Shown here: positions 23,657-35,487 of the stretch, one piece after another
Layout: the number at the start of each line of letters is the position of its first letter
Numbering within the stretch: the first letter of the stretch is position 1
Position numbers and translations under genes: made by a program
Source of the DNA: Cephalotus follicularis
Taxonomy: Eukaryota > Streptophyta > Magnoliopsida > Oxalidales > Cephalotaceae
Direction: 5' to 3'
Length of the DNA stretch: 64,000 nucleotides
NCBI GenBank assembly: GCA_001972305.1
Contig: BDDD01000124.1
Location: 440,775-504,774, forward strand
The notes under the pieces: generated by a model
The model's database searches: none
The model's input: only the letters and a program-made list of their open reading frames with translations
Told to the model about the DNA's origin: nothing

Positions 23657-26369
23657 TGTAACAGCCCCGGACGGCGGGAGTCATCACGGGTCATAATACA
23701 GAACCAATCATAACATGTCTGATAATATAGATAACATATCTAATCAAATCATTACTTTATTAGCCAAAAATGTGGCGGTCTAATCATAAGTGAAACATTA
23801 AAAACTTAGCAATTAAATCATTTCCGGAAAGACTTTAACATATCCAAGTTCAAAATTTAAAACATAAAAACATAAGTATCACTGTTTATGGCCACTAGAC
23901 ATAACATAGGGATCACACTCCTAGGGATCCAAAGACATAGGGTAGTCATCTCTCGTTCACACATTTCCCCACTGCTCCCGATAACCTGCCGCATGGAAAA
24001 CAAAACACGGCTGAGCAAACCTCAGTACGGATAAGGAAAATAAAACAGTAGCGATAAGTTTAAAAACAGTAAGATTCATAACAGAAATCTTAAGTAATTA
24101 AAATAAATAAATAATCATAAAATCACATTTGTACCTTCATATAATCCATATAACTTTTGAAACATTTACTAAGCATTTCATAAAATCATTTATGAATCAC
24201 AAGTCATACTGAGCCACATACATATCACATAACATAAATTTGGCAAGGGAGGCGCTAATTCCACATGCCCACTAGAATTGAAGTGTACGACACTACACAA
24301 GTCAATTCTCACATATCACATATTTGATCACACCTCAGATCACATAACATAAACTAGAATCGATTCATACGCCTCTATCATACATAGCGGATCCATAAAT
24401 CCACCTCATGGGATTTATTCATAACACTCAGAGATGCCGTAGACTAATCACACCGCTACGGAAGTGTCACGTTCCCGTGCTGGCCTACGACGTGCCTATG
24501 GTACGCCCCATAGGTGGGTACAATACTCAGTATTCAATCATTGCAAAAACATTGATTTATCAAAATCAATTTAAAATCACATAAAATATGCTTTCATAAA
24601 ACATATCGAAAAAACGCTCACAACGGTATCATATCATACATTTCATAACCGAAATCATCAACTCATTTATACTTCGCTATAAAGAGGTGATCATAACATA
24701 TCGTATCATTTCATATCATATGCATAAAGTCGGAATCATTTTAAAATGTCAATCCAACTTCATTTTTGAAACATGTCAAAAACATTATCAATTTCATAAA
24801 CGAAGAAGCATAGCATAAAGCAAAACTGATTTTATTTGGATGAGATCATAAGAGTGTAACAAGGAACGAAGTATCCGTACCTTATGCGTTCATAATGCAC
24901 TTACGGATAGATGATTCAACAAACTCCACTTGAAGCACTATAATCAAAAGACACCCAAAATCATTCATATAAGAGTCTAAGACACATCAAAAACATTCTA
25001 CATACTCATTACTGTGTTTGGAAAAGACTCGGATCTATTCGAGGAACAAACGGAGCAAAACAGTTGAAAACAATACATTTCTGGGCAAAACAGTCAACTA
25101 TTACAGAGCACCAGCCGACTGGGGAAGCTTGGTCGTCGACTAATCACAAGGGCCAGTCGACTACTCAAACCAGAATGCAGGCAGTCGACTGGTTCATAGA
25201 TCCAGTCGACTACACATCGACTGTGTTCATATGGCAGTTGACTGTTCATCCAATCCAGCCGACTGTCCACAGGAACAGCCGACTGTTCTTGACGATAAAA
25301 CAGTAGTAACATGACAATTTCAATACAGGAAATGGTTCAAATGATTACCAGGTAATTAAAACCTATGTTCAAGTCTGATTTCAGTTCATTATCACTTAAC
25401 AGGTAATTAAAACCAGATTATGACATGTCAAGTTACACAAAACATGCTGGCAACCTACTAACACCATGACAGAACATATACATACATAGGAATTTAAAAC
25501 CAAAGGACAGTTAAGACATAAAACCGAAATTATAACATTACAACAAATCCAACATAGTAGGGATATAAAACTGACATTATAACATTTGAAACAAAATCAT
25601 CACTGTACGGAACGAATTTAACTAACCTGTAATGGTGTTGGAAACACAGAAAATAGCAGGAATACCACAAATTCACTGGTTAAACAACTGTACAGAAGGA
25701 GGACAAGAAAACAAAACAAGGAGTACAAACATGCTTAACAAACTAGAAGAATTCAACCCAAAAGAACAACCAAAGGATTGAGATTACCTCTTCAACTTGA
25801 GGAAACGAATACACAGCAGATTACACAGACTCTTCAAAGCAAAATCGGCAGTAGCACATAACAGAAATAGATGGAGGTAACATATAAAATGGCAATGTCA
25901 TTCTTTAAAGGGAAAGGAGAAGACAAAATCTGACCAAGAAGGAAATAGAGGAGGCAAGAATCAGTTGAATAAGGAAGAAAGGATTGAAAACGTGTGAATT
26001 GATGAGGGGAGGGAGTGAATTCGGGGAAAGAAGAAGAAAGAAAGGAAAGAAGAGGGAAAAAGGAAAGAAAAATAAAAAGAGAAAGAAAATAAAATAAATA
26101 AAATAAAATAAAAATGAATTAAAGTATTTTAAAATAAAAGAAAGTAATGGTTTTAATAAAATAAATTGGATTATAATAAAATAAATAAAGCCCAAACCCA
26201 ACATAGCATTACATACCCAAAATTCAGGCTGGTATCAGACAACCCAAATCTCATAGGCCCAAAACAAAGGGCAACCAGACTTTTAAAATTAACAAAAAAA
26301 ATTAAAAGCCCGAAACGAATACATAAAAAGTCCGTAAAAAAAACATTTTCGAACAGACCGGGTATTACA
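23657..26369 (-). repeat. TE5 5' LTR (right copy)
   Basis: It spans 2,713 bases from TGTAACAGCCCCGGACGG to GGGTATTACA and pairs with the LTR at 16074. It carries a CAGTCGACTG cluster at 25091-25287 and a purine-rich tract at about 26020-26160. The second terminal base block, CAGCCCC, differs from the left copy, CACCCCC. Confidence 0.92.
25091..25287. repeat. CAGTCGACTG cluster in the TE5 right LTR
   Basis: About nine copies or variants, including cagtcaacta, cagccgactg, cagtcgactg and cagttgactg, lie at the same LTR position as in TE4. Confidence 0.82.
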
Positions 26370-28974
26370 AAGGACATAGGGTAGTCATCTCTCGTTCACA
26401 CATTTCCCCGCTGCTCCCGATAACCTGCCGCATGGAAAACAAAACGCGGCTGAGCAAACCTCAGTACGGATAAGGGAAATAAAACAGTAAACGATAAATT
26501 TTAAAAGCAGTACGATTTCAGTAAAATTCATAACAGAAATCTTAAGCAATTAAAAAAAATTAAATATTCGTTAAGTCACATTTGTACCGTCTTAAAATCC
26601 ATATTACTTTCGAAACATTTACGAAACATTTCAAAGCATCATTTACGATTCATAAGTCATACTGAGCCACATACATATCTCATAACATATATTTAGCAAG
26701 GGAGGCGCTAATTCCACATGCCCACTAGAATTGAAGTGTATGGCACTACACAATTCAATTCTCACATATCACATATCAGATCACACATAAGATCACATAT
26801 CATATACTAGAATCGATTCATACGCCTCTATCACATAGCGGATCCAGAAATCCACCTAATGGGATTTATTCATAACATTCAGAGACATCATAGACTAATC
26901 ACACCATTACGGAAGTGTCATGTCCCCGTGCCAGGCCTACGACATGCCTATGGTACGCCCCATAGGTGGGTACAATACTCAGTACTCAATCATTTCGAAA
27001 ACATTGATTTATCAAAATCAATTTAAAATCACATAAATGTGCTTTCACAAAACATATTTGGAAACCACTCACAACGGTATCATAACATACATTTCATAAC
27101 CAAATCATCAACTCATTTATACTTCACTATAAAGAGGTGATCATAACATATCGTACCATATCGTATCATTTCGTATCATATGAATAAAGTCGGAATCATT
27201 TATAAATGTCAAAGCCATAAAACATTTCCAAGTTCATAAACAAAGAAGCATAGCATAAAGCAAAACTGTTTTCAGTTCGAAAATCAGATAGCCAAGGAAC
27301 GATAGAAAATCCGTACATTATTCAGAAAGGAAAACTATCTTTTATTTACTACAGTAAAACCGATAGGAGGGTATCAAGAAACGAAGATTCGTACCTTATG
27401 CCTTCACAATGCACTTATGGATAGATGGTTTAAAACAAACTCCTCCTTGAAGCACAACAATCTAAAAGACACCCAAAATCATTCATATAAGAGTCTAAGA
27501 CACATCAGAAACATTAAACAGACTCATTACCATGTTTAGAAAAGACCCGGATCGATTCGAGGAACAAATGAATCAAAACAGTTGAAAACAATACTTTTCT
27601 AGGCAAAACAGTCGACTGTTACAGAGCACCAGCCGACTGGGGAAGCTTGGCAGTCGACTAATCACAAGGGCCAGTCGACTACACAAGACACACTGCAGGC
27701 AGTTGACTGTCACTTATATCCAATCGACTACACAACCCAAGACAGTTGACTTGTTCATAGGGCAGTCGACTACACAACACAAAGCAGTCGACTATGTTCA
27801 TATGGCAGTCGACTACTCATCCAATCCAGCCGACTGTCCACAAGAATAGCCGACTGTTCTGAACGACAGAACAGCAGCAACTTGAAAATTTTAATGTAGA
27901 AACGGTTCAAATGATTACCACATTAAACCAGAGACACAAGGAGATGAACATATGCCATTATGTGTCATTTAGGTGACAAAGGAACACAGAATTGACAGGA
28001 AAACAGTTGGACAATGGCTTACCTTTAAGAGAAAGAAAGAAGAACATTTACATGTGCATACAATGATGTTCAGATTCCTGTCCATTATCATTTGTAGACT
28101 TTTAAAACCAGTTTGTGACAAGTCAAGGTATATCAAACATGTTAACAGACTTACTAACACTATAACTAAACATATAAGGAATTAAAACCAAAGGACCGTA
28201 AGAACATAAAACTAAAATTATAACATTGCAGCAAATCCATCACAGTAGGGAACGAATTTAACTAACATGTAATGATATTAAAAACACGGAAATACAGCAG
28301 AAGGGTACCACACAACACTTGTTAACCGACTGTTTGCAGGAAACAAGAAGAAGAAAAACAAATATACATAACAGCCTTACAAACTAGAGGAACTCAACCA
28401 AAATAACAATGAAGAATTAAGATTACCTCTATGGACTGATGAAACAACTCCACAACAGTTCAATACAGGCTTCACAAGGCAGATTTCGGTAATGGCACTT
28501 AGCAGAAAAGATGAAGGCAGATATAACATGACAATGACACTCAAAAAAAGAAAAAGAAGACAAAATCTGCTCAAAAAGGAATAAGAGGGAACAATAATCA
28601 GTTTAATATGGAAGATAAGGATTGAAAACGTGTAGAAATAATGGGGGAAAGAGAGAGCTTCGGGAGAGGAGGGAAAGAAAAGGAAAGAAATGGGAAAAAG
28701 AAAGAAAGAAAAGAATATGGAATAAAGAAATAAAATAAAAGAATAATAGAAATTAAGAAATTTTAAAATAAAAGAAAGCAAATTGTTTTAATAAAATAAG
28801 TTGAATTATAATATAGCATTAACGTATCCAACAATTCAGGCTGGTATCCGTCAGCCCAAATCACATAAGCCCAAAACACAGGGCATCGGACTTAGAATTT
28901 AAAACAAAATTAAAAGCCCAAAAACAAAAACATAAAAATCCGTAAAAACCCATACGAACAAGCAGGGTATTACA
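26370..28974 (-). repeat. TE4 5' LTR, remainder after TE5
   Basis: It begins with the AAGGA duplication and the catagggtagtc block, continues the LTR broken at 16073, and ends GGGTATTACA at 28974. It shows the LTR end that is deleted in the left TE4 copy. A CAGTCGACTG cluster lies at 27609-27860. Confidence 0.9.
27609..27860. repeat. CAGTCGACTG cluster in the TE4 right LTR
   Basis: About twelve copies or variants lie in 250 bases. It is the longest of the four colinear clusters and has two or three extra units around 27690-27760 compared with the left LTR, so the copy number has changed since insertion. Confidence 0.82.
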
Positions 28975-30408
28975 TGACAGGTGGTGCACATCCTGTAAAC
29001 CTATGATCTTCATCTCCAAGTTTTTGGTGGACTGTGTGAGATTACTGCCGTGAAATTCAGCGCCAGCAGATGTATTTGATTTGGCCGAGGTGATTTGGGT
29101 AAGGTGACAGGTACCAGTATTCCTCTGATCAATTTCATCCCTAGAGTCCTTGATCCTTTTGTTGGGTCCTCAGGATATTTGTTTTGGACAGTTACTTTAT
29201 TGTCTCCCTTGTTCATATTTTTAGCATTATTGATGTTATATACATCATTTGCTATTTATACTCCAAGTAGTATGTCGATTTTCTTGTTGAGTATCCTCGC
29301 GCGTTTGAGCCGTGGCCATTGGTGGCCCATTTGGGGCATAGCCTTTTGTTCTCGGCTACTTGTGTTGTCTGGCACCTAAGGAATGCTTTCTTTTCCCCTC
29401 TCAGTAGTCTTTGGACTAACCCCCTCCCAGGTTGTTTTGCAGTTGAGGAAACAGGTGAAGTTTCCTTCTCGTTGGACCACATTTAATGACTTTTGCGAGG
29501 TAGACCGTGGAGCAGGCACCTCCCCTGGCCTTCTGGGCTAGCTCCTCCTTCATGCATTGGGGAAATTCTTTTGGGTAGCTTTGTATGTTTTTGTAAACAT
29601 CTTATGTATAAATTTCTGATGGATATTATTGTATGATCTTTTTTATGATTTATGGAATGATATGATTCTTCTCCGCTTTTATATCCTTGGTGATGCTTGT
29701 GGTATAAGTGGTATTGACCTTGTTCTGAGCTCCTGAGCTGAGGTAAGGGTGAGTGTTGATGTTGAGGATTCTGGTCCGGCGTTGGATCAACCTTAGGTTA
29801 AACCTTGTGCGCGGTAGGAAGTCAGACCATCTCGGTCATTGTCCGAGCATGCTTCGGTCCTAGGCAGGTAAATGTCAGACCACTAGGTTAGTGGCAGTCC
29901 TTGGATGTGAGGGGTGCTTGGTACCTTGTTGCCACGAGTGTCTTTGGACATTGGTGAGTCCCTAGACATTCGTGTGTCCCTGGACATTGGTGAGTCCTAG
30001 GACTTTAGGTGTGTCTCCGGGCTTGGCGAGTCCTCGAGCATTTTGGTGTATTTTGGATCCACGGATGTTTGCTTTGTGTTGAGGCCTGAGTGCTTGGAAG
30101 TTTTGTTTGCCGAGGTGAGGAACGTTGTGTTGGGTTCCTCGGGTCTGTAGCAGACCTTGGTGTTTTAGGCGAGCACATGTAGAGTGTGTGTGGAGCTCCT
30201 CGGGCTTAAGTGAAACGGTGAGTTTTGGATCCCCGATCGTTTCATTATGTCCCCTTCCCTTTTCCTTTATCCCTCGTCTGGACTTTGTGTTTTAGACCCC
30301 TGGCATTAGCTTCGGTTGGTCTTGTAGGGTAATTTTGGTGTTTGGAGGGTTGTTGGCAGGTGTGCATCCCCAGCAGGGCTCCTCTCCCTGGTGGTATGGG
30401 AACGGGTC
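28975..30408 (+). mobile_element. TE3 3' LTR, second part
   Basis: It starts with TGACA, the partner of TGATA at 8454-8458, and runs to ...GGGTCA at about 30409, where TE6 LTR sequence begins. With 7086-8458 it makes an LTR of about 2.8 kb beginning TGAC and ending GTCA. No gene is supported here; a hydrophobic ORF at 29095-29379 has no recognisable family. A short tandem repeat lies at 29936-30048. Confidence 0.55.
29936..30048. repeat. Degenerate 18-base tandem repeat
   Basis: About six diverged units follow each other with the pattern gagtccctagacattcgt, gtgtccctggacattggt and gagtcctaggactttaggt. Units of 17-20 bases alternate between gagtcc and gtgtcc starts. It lies within TE3 LTR sequence. 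Confidence 0.75.
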
Positions 30409-30653
30409 ATGTTATCAACCCTGTGTCAGAGGATCACCTAGGACTTTGATCCTGTTGCGTTTCACTTCTCATATGGTCATATTTAGGCCAGTGCTATGAA
30501 CGGTATTTTTGTTTTGGAATTTATGTTAAGGATTACGTTTTATTCTGTTTTTCAGTTTCGAAACCACCACGTTATTTGAATAAAGTTAAGCTTATGTTTT
30601 GATAAGATTTGTATATGTCCTGTAAGCACACCCAACCGTTCGGGGGTGTTACA
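30409..30653 (+). repeat. TE6 5' LTR, 3' remnant
   Basis: These 245 bases align closely with 56410-56656, the end of the TE6 3' LTR, and finish GGGGGTGTTACA directly before a primer-binding site. The upstream 2 kb of the LTR is missing; to the left lies TE3 LTR sequence. Confidence 0.85.
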
Positions 30654-30658
30654 GATTA

Positions 30659-30670
30659 TGGTATCAGAGC
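30659..30670 (+). other. TE6 primer-binding site, initiator tRNA-Met
   Basis: TGGTATCAGAGC lies five bases after the LTR end and is complementary to initiator tRNA-Met. Confidence 0.9.
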
Positions 30671-30828
30671 ATAGGTTTTCCTTTCCTTTGAAGACCTATC
30701 TAGGCTTGACCTATGAGATTGGGTAGAAATTGGATTAGGGCTATGTTCTGTATAGTCCTTCAGATATGTCTTTTGTTTTGGCTTTTTGTTTCTTTTTGTT
30801 ATTTCATGTTCCGATTTCTGTTTCGTAG

Positions 30829-31990
30829 ATGGCACATAGAAGAGGACGATCAGGAAATACTGACCAAGAACCCGCACTAGCTGTGGCTCATGAAGAGGTC
30901 CAAAATGAGCCTACTGTGGATAAATTGGTGCGACAGGTAGTTGAACAGACTGTACCACAAGTGGTGGATCATGTGATTCACGATATGCACCAGCAAAAAT
31001 CCGGGACAGTGTCTTCAAGAGCATGTTGTCGAGGAGAATGCACCGATTGATGTTCAGGCTGACAGGGGAGCTGGGGACTGGCCCTACACTCCAGTATATG
31101 TCTGGCTTGAGAGGTTCCAGAAGCAGAGGCCCCAGTCTTTTAGTTCAGCACCTACACCTGCCAAGGCTGAACACTGGATTGCTCACATGGAGAAATTTTT
31201 TGATGTGCTGGGGTGTAGTGATGAGCAGAAAGTGAGATTGGCTGCTTATAAGTTGGAAGGAGACGCTCAATGATAGTGGAAGACGTTGAGGATAGCCAAG
31301 GGTGGATGATATATTGATGCTCTATCGTGGTCTGAGTTTTGCGAAGTCTTTTATCAGCAGTATTTTTCCATTTCTGATAAAGAGGCTTATGCTAAAGAAT
31401 TTTTGAGTACAAGGCAGAAGGATAGTGAGTCAATCACTGAGTTCCTGACACATTTTACCAGATTGGTGGGCTTTGCTTGTCCTGCGGTGAGGTCAGCAGT
31501 AGAACAAGCTTAAAAGTTTAAGTGGAAGCTGCATTATCAACTTAGGGGAAAGATGATAAATTCAAGATTTGCTGACGTATCTGAGGTTGCTAATGCTGCA
31601 AAGAATATTGAGATGAAAGGTTGGACTTCCAGGCAGCTCGGTAGGAAGGGGATAGAAAGCAGAACAGGGGTGATGTTCAAGGTCAGAATTCTGGACAGTT
31701 GAGTGAGGGTCAGGGCAGCCAGTGGAATGAGGGTCATGATGGTAAGTGGTATTAGAAGAATAATAGTCAAAACAGAGATGGGGGACAACAACGATAGCCG
31801 GGTAATGATCAGAGGCATGTTCAGGGAGCTGCAGGTGGGAGTAACCCCAATAATGTTCAAATAGCGCAGTGTGATACTTGTGGGAAGCGGCATCCTGTTG
31901 GAACATGTTATAAGGCCTCTGGGACGTGCTTCGTATGTGGATAGATGGGCCATTTATTTAAGGATTGTCCAGATCCTCGTGCGAAGATTA
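30829..31990 (+). pseudogene. gag: TE6 gag, frameshifted
   Basis: It starts MAHRRGRSGNTDQEP with ATG at 30829 after a leader of about 160 bases. A frameshift near 31010 breaks the N-terminal part. The capsid-type block is recognisable (AEHWIAHMEKFFDVLGC, WSEFCEVFYQQYF, TRLVGFA), with several stops including a tandem TGA TAG at 31271-31276. The CCHC knuckle reads CFVCG*MGHLFKDC, with a TAG in place of a codon inside it. It is parallel to TE4/TE5 gag but more decayed. Confidence 0.88.
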
Positions 31991-34088
31991 GAAGAGGAGA
32001 TGGTATTGATGCGGGACAGCGTAACGTGGGAGGCAAAGTCTGCGCTTTGACGATTCACCAAGCTGCTAATGCTCCAGGTACAGTTTCGGGTTTTCTCTCT
32101 ATTGGTAACCCTAAGGCTTTTGTATTGTATGATGTTGGATCGACTCATTTAGTGGTAGCGAGATCTTTTGTTTGGCATCTTGGGGTGCCTTTTCAGTCTC
32201 TTGATCCAGTTATGGTTCTTTTGACCCATATAGGGACTTCTATTGTTATATCTGAGTACTTTTATGATTGCCCTGTTATGTTTGATAACAAAATTTGTGA
32301 GGCAGACCTTCTCCCAATGGATATCCATGATTTTGATATGATTCTGGGCATGGATTGGTTAGATCGTCACCGTGCCTCGATTGAATGTCACGCTCAGAGG
32401 ATTTTATTTGGAGATGTGGATCGACCTAATTTTGTTTATTAGGGTTCATGGCCGAGGATGGATGTTAAGATCATCTCAATTTTGAAGGGTCGGAAGTTGG
32501 TGGCTAAGGGCACTGAAGGATTCTTAGCGGTTGTGAAGGATGTCTCTAAGGATGAACCTCGGCTTGAGGATTATCCTGTCATTAATGAGTTTTCATATGT
32601 GTTTCCGGAGGAGTTACTGGGATTGCCACCGCAACAGGAAATTGAGTTTACCATGAAACTCATTCATGGAGCGGGACCTATATCTAAATCACCCTACAGG
32701 ATGGCATCGCTTGAGTTGCAAGAATTGAAAGAGTAGTTACAAGAATTATTGGATCGGGGTTTTATTCGACCTAGTGTTTCACCATGGGGTGCTCCAGTTT
32801 TGTTTGTTAAGAAGGAAGACGGTTCTATGAGATTGTGTATCGGCTACAGAGAGTTGAATCGGATTACTATCAGGAATAAATACCCTTTACCTCATATTGA
32901 TGACATGTTTGATAAACTCCAAGTGGCAAGGTATTTTTCTAAGATAGATTTAAGGTCCGGATATCATCAGCTACGGATAAGAGAGGAAGATGTACCTAGG
33001 ATTGCTTTCCGAACACAGTATGGGCATTACGAGTTTTTGGTGATGCCGTTCGGGCTTACCAATGGCCAGCAGTCTTCATGGATTTGATGAATCGGGTGTT
33101 TCACGAATTCTTGGATAGGTTTGTAATTGTGTTCATTGATGATATCTTGGTGTACTCAAAGTCGAGGGAAGAGCATGAGGAACAGCTTCGTACAGTGCTG
33201 GGTATTTTAAGGAAGAATCAGCTATTTGCGAAGTTTTCGAAGTGTGAGTTTCGGTTAGAGCAAGTGGCATTCTTAGGCCACGTAGTAACAGCAGAAGGCG
33301 TTAGTGTGGATCCTACAAAGGTTGAGGCTATTACTAAATGGCCGAGACCTACTTTTGTGATGGAAGTTAGAAGTTTTCTGGGTTTGGCTGGTCACTATAG
33401 GCGATTTGTGGAAGGCTTTTCCTCGATGGCCTTGCCATTAACGTAGTTCATGAGAAAGGGAGCAAAATTTGTGTGGAATGAAGAACGGGAGAAAAGTTTT
33501 GAAAAGTTGAAGGGTGGGCTTGTGTCTACACCTGTTCTTCGTTTGCTGTCTGGGTCAGATGGATACCAGATTTACAGTGACGCTTCCAAGAAGGGTTTGG
33601 GATGTGTATTGATACAGCATGGTCATGTTATAGTTTATGCTTCAAGACAAGTTAAGCCTTATGAAATGAATTGCCCTACACATGACCTTGAGTTAGCGGT
33701 AGTGGTTTTTTGCATGAAGATTTAGAGACATTATTTGTACGGAGAAACTTGTGACATTTTCACCGATCACAAGAGTCTCAAGTACATTTTCACTTAGAAG
33801 GAACTGAATATGCACCAGAGAAGGCGGTTGGAGCTTCTGAAAGATTATGATGTTAATATTTAGCACCACCATGGTAAGGCGAATGTGGTGGCTGATGCTC
33901 TTAGTAGGAAGAGTTCAGGGAGTGTGGCGGCTTTGCTCGCACAACCTCAGCTGATAGTGGATATGGAGTGGTTAGAGTTGCATTTGTTCGTTCGGGGTTC
34001 AGGAGGTTTTGTTGCTGGTATGAATGTAGAACCCAATCTTGTGTCTCGGGTTAAGGCGGCTCAGCGTGATGATGGTTAATTGTGGGCT
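31991..34088 (+). pseudogene. pol: TE6 pol part 1: protease, RT, RNase H
   Basis: The protease block reads VLYDVGSTHLVV, so the usual DTG is DVG. RT includes [29 protein letters not shown] and [13 protein letters not shown] with both catalytic Asp. One base is lost in the TNAPAVFMD block near 33062, shifting frame. RNase H carries [11 protein letters not shown] and FTDHKSL. At the position of the shared TE4/TE5 stop, TE6 has FSKCEF, with Ser encoded by TCG. Stops include those at 32440, 32734, 33447 and 33725. The frame is cut at 34088 by TE7 and resumes at 52874. Confidence 0.92.
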
Positions 34089-34589
34089 TGTCACACCCCG
34101 TTTTCCAAGAGGACGTCATTAAAGCGGTAAGGCAATCAACACAACATAATTCAGCTTATGCGATAATACGTACAAACAAAACCTTCAATAGCGGAAGCAA
34201 TAACATGAAATAAGTTGAATTTAAATATGTATCACGCATCCCATACTACGTGATACCCAACAAGTTTGTATAAAAATCAACAACACAGCCGATCGCCCAT
34301 AACGGAGCGTGATAAAACAGTACAGGATGAAGTAAACCACGTTACAATAATCCAATTAACATAACCAATGTTCATTAACTCAGTACAAGAAATAAGAGAA
34401 ACAACTCAGTCTTCTCCTTAAGTCTCCTTGCGTGCTCCATATCATATCCCACTCCATCAATCTGTTACAGTAGGGGTTAGCCTTTGTCCTCACTCGGCTA
34501 AGTGAATAAACTCATAAATGCAGTTCCAGGTATATGATAATGAGTATCATGAATGAATGCATTATGACGCAGTACAGTATATATATAGC
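34089..34589 (-). repeat. TE7 3' LTR, first part
   Basis: It starts TGTCACACCCCG, includes the family block gttagcctttgtcctcactc, and is cut by TE8 in a TATATATA stretch. It resumes at 43276. It aligns with 50176-50680. Confidence 0.92.
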
Positions 34590-34796
34590 TGTTTAGCATA
34601 AAAATGTGTGGTTTTTAATGAGTTATTTGTTATATTTTTATGCTTGGAATAGACTACTTTGGTTGTGTTATATTGATTTTCAGGTACAAGAGCTAAATGA
34701 CCAAAGTGCAAGAATACTACCCAAAGTCGTGCAAATTAGAGCTTGAAAGTGTAAAGATTGAAGAATTGACAAATTCTGCAGAAACAGAGCAAAACG

Positions 34797-35090
34797 CGTC
34801 GATGTCTTTCATAGGGATCGACGTCTTTTCTGTGTTCACATTAAACGCATCGATGTCTTTTGTTTGGGATCAATGTTCTTTCTGGAAATTGCAACTTACC
34901 TGCAAGAGCTATGAAGAAGACATCGATGTCTTTCATCAAACACATCGACGTTTTTGTGCAAGTTCGACCTGTAACTTTTGGATCAAAATACATCGACGTC
35001 TTTCATCAAAGGGATCGATGTCCATTACGCGCATCTCAGCAAAACATGATTTTTTACAAAAGACGACGATGTACAACTAAAGGCGTCGAC
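34797..35090. repeat. RACGTCGATGTCTTT motif cluster in the TE8 5' LTR
   Basis: About ten copies or variants of a palindrome arm pair (acatcgatgtcttt, catcgacgtctttc, gcgtcgacgcc) are spread irregularly. The same class occurs in TE7 and TE10, which belong to a different Ty3 lineage. Confidence 0.8.
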
Positions 35091-35181
35091 GCCTTCTTCT
35101 GCAGCAGAAATAGAAAGTTAGATTTTTTGCCAGATTTTGTAACTAGGATTGATTTATTTCCGTTTTTGATCAATTTTGTAG

Positions 35182-35188
35182 TATAAAA
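35182..35188 (+). promoter_or_regulatory. TATA-like box in the TE8 5' LTR
   Basis: TATAAAA lies about 160 bases before an AATAAA signal, in the middle of the LTR, as expected for U3 followed by R. In the 3' LTR the same site reads CATAAAA, so the box is mutated there. The transcription start is not determined. Confidence 0.5.
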
Positions 35189-35346
35189 ACAATACATGGC
35201 CGGCCAGAGAGTGTGTAGAGAGGCTGGTAAAAAACCCTATTTTTCTTCTTTATCAATTTTGAGTTTGTTTGACAATGTTTAGTAGCTAAACTTTTTAAGG
35301 TTTTGGGGAAGAACAAAGCCTAGATTGTTATTGTTTCAATTCCATC

Positions 35347-35352
35347 AATAAA
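35347..35352 (+). terminator. Polyadenylation signal AATAAA in the TE8 5' LTR
   Basis: AATAAA is conserved at the same place in the 3' LTR (42718-42723). It follows the TATA-like box by about 160 bases, consistent with the end of R. Confidence 0.5.
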
Positions 35353-35487
35353 AATCCTTGAATATTTTATTTGTTCTTCAATTTTTCTATCTTCACACAC
35401 ACTTTGTCTGTCTGATTAAAATCCACAAACATCTTGTCGGTGAAGCTGAAAGTTGGTGAATAAATGGTGCTTAATTCAATCAACGGA

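Larger units (their letters stand above)
16074..26369 (-). mobile_element. TE5: full-length Ty3/gypsy Tekay-type element inserted in the TE4 LTR
   Basis: It is complete in structure: left LTR 16074-18897, polypurine tract, pol and gag on the minus strand (18952-23484), primer-binding site 23641-23651 and right LTR 23657-26369, with a perfect AAGGA duplication. LTRs start TGTAAC and end TTACA. It belongs to the same family as TE4, into whose LTR it inserted. The coding region has nonsense codons and at least two frameshifts, so it needs proteins supplied from elsewhere. Confidence 0.95.
8459..28974 (-). mobile_element. TE4: Ty3/gypsy Tekay-type element, minus strand, split by TE5
   Basis: Two LTRs of about 2.8 kb flank a gag-pol region read on the minus strand. 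The left (3') LTR is 8459-11238. The coding part is 11239-15654. The primer-binding site is at 15808-15818. The right (5') LTR is 15824-16073 plus 26370-28974, with TE5 inserted between. Flanks TGATA (8454-8458) and TGACA (28975-28979) are a five-base target duplication with one mismatch. A deletion removed the end of the left LTR, the polypurine tract and the chromodomain. The element is not autonomous. Confidence 0.9.

Noticed and set aside
29095-29379. Hydrophobic 94-residue ORF that looks like a membrane protein
   Set aside because: It lies in TE3 LTR sequence, has no recognisable domain, and T-rich DNA gives hydrophobic translations by chance.
34697-35186. Overlapping ORFs rich in IDVF and MSF in the TE8 LTR
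   Set aside because: They are translations of the TCGATGTCTTT motif cluster in two frames, with no start context or family match.
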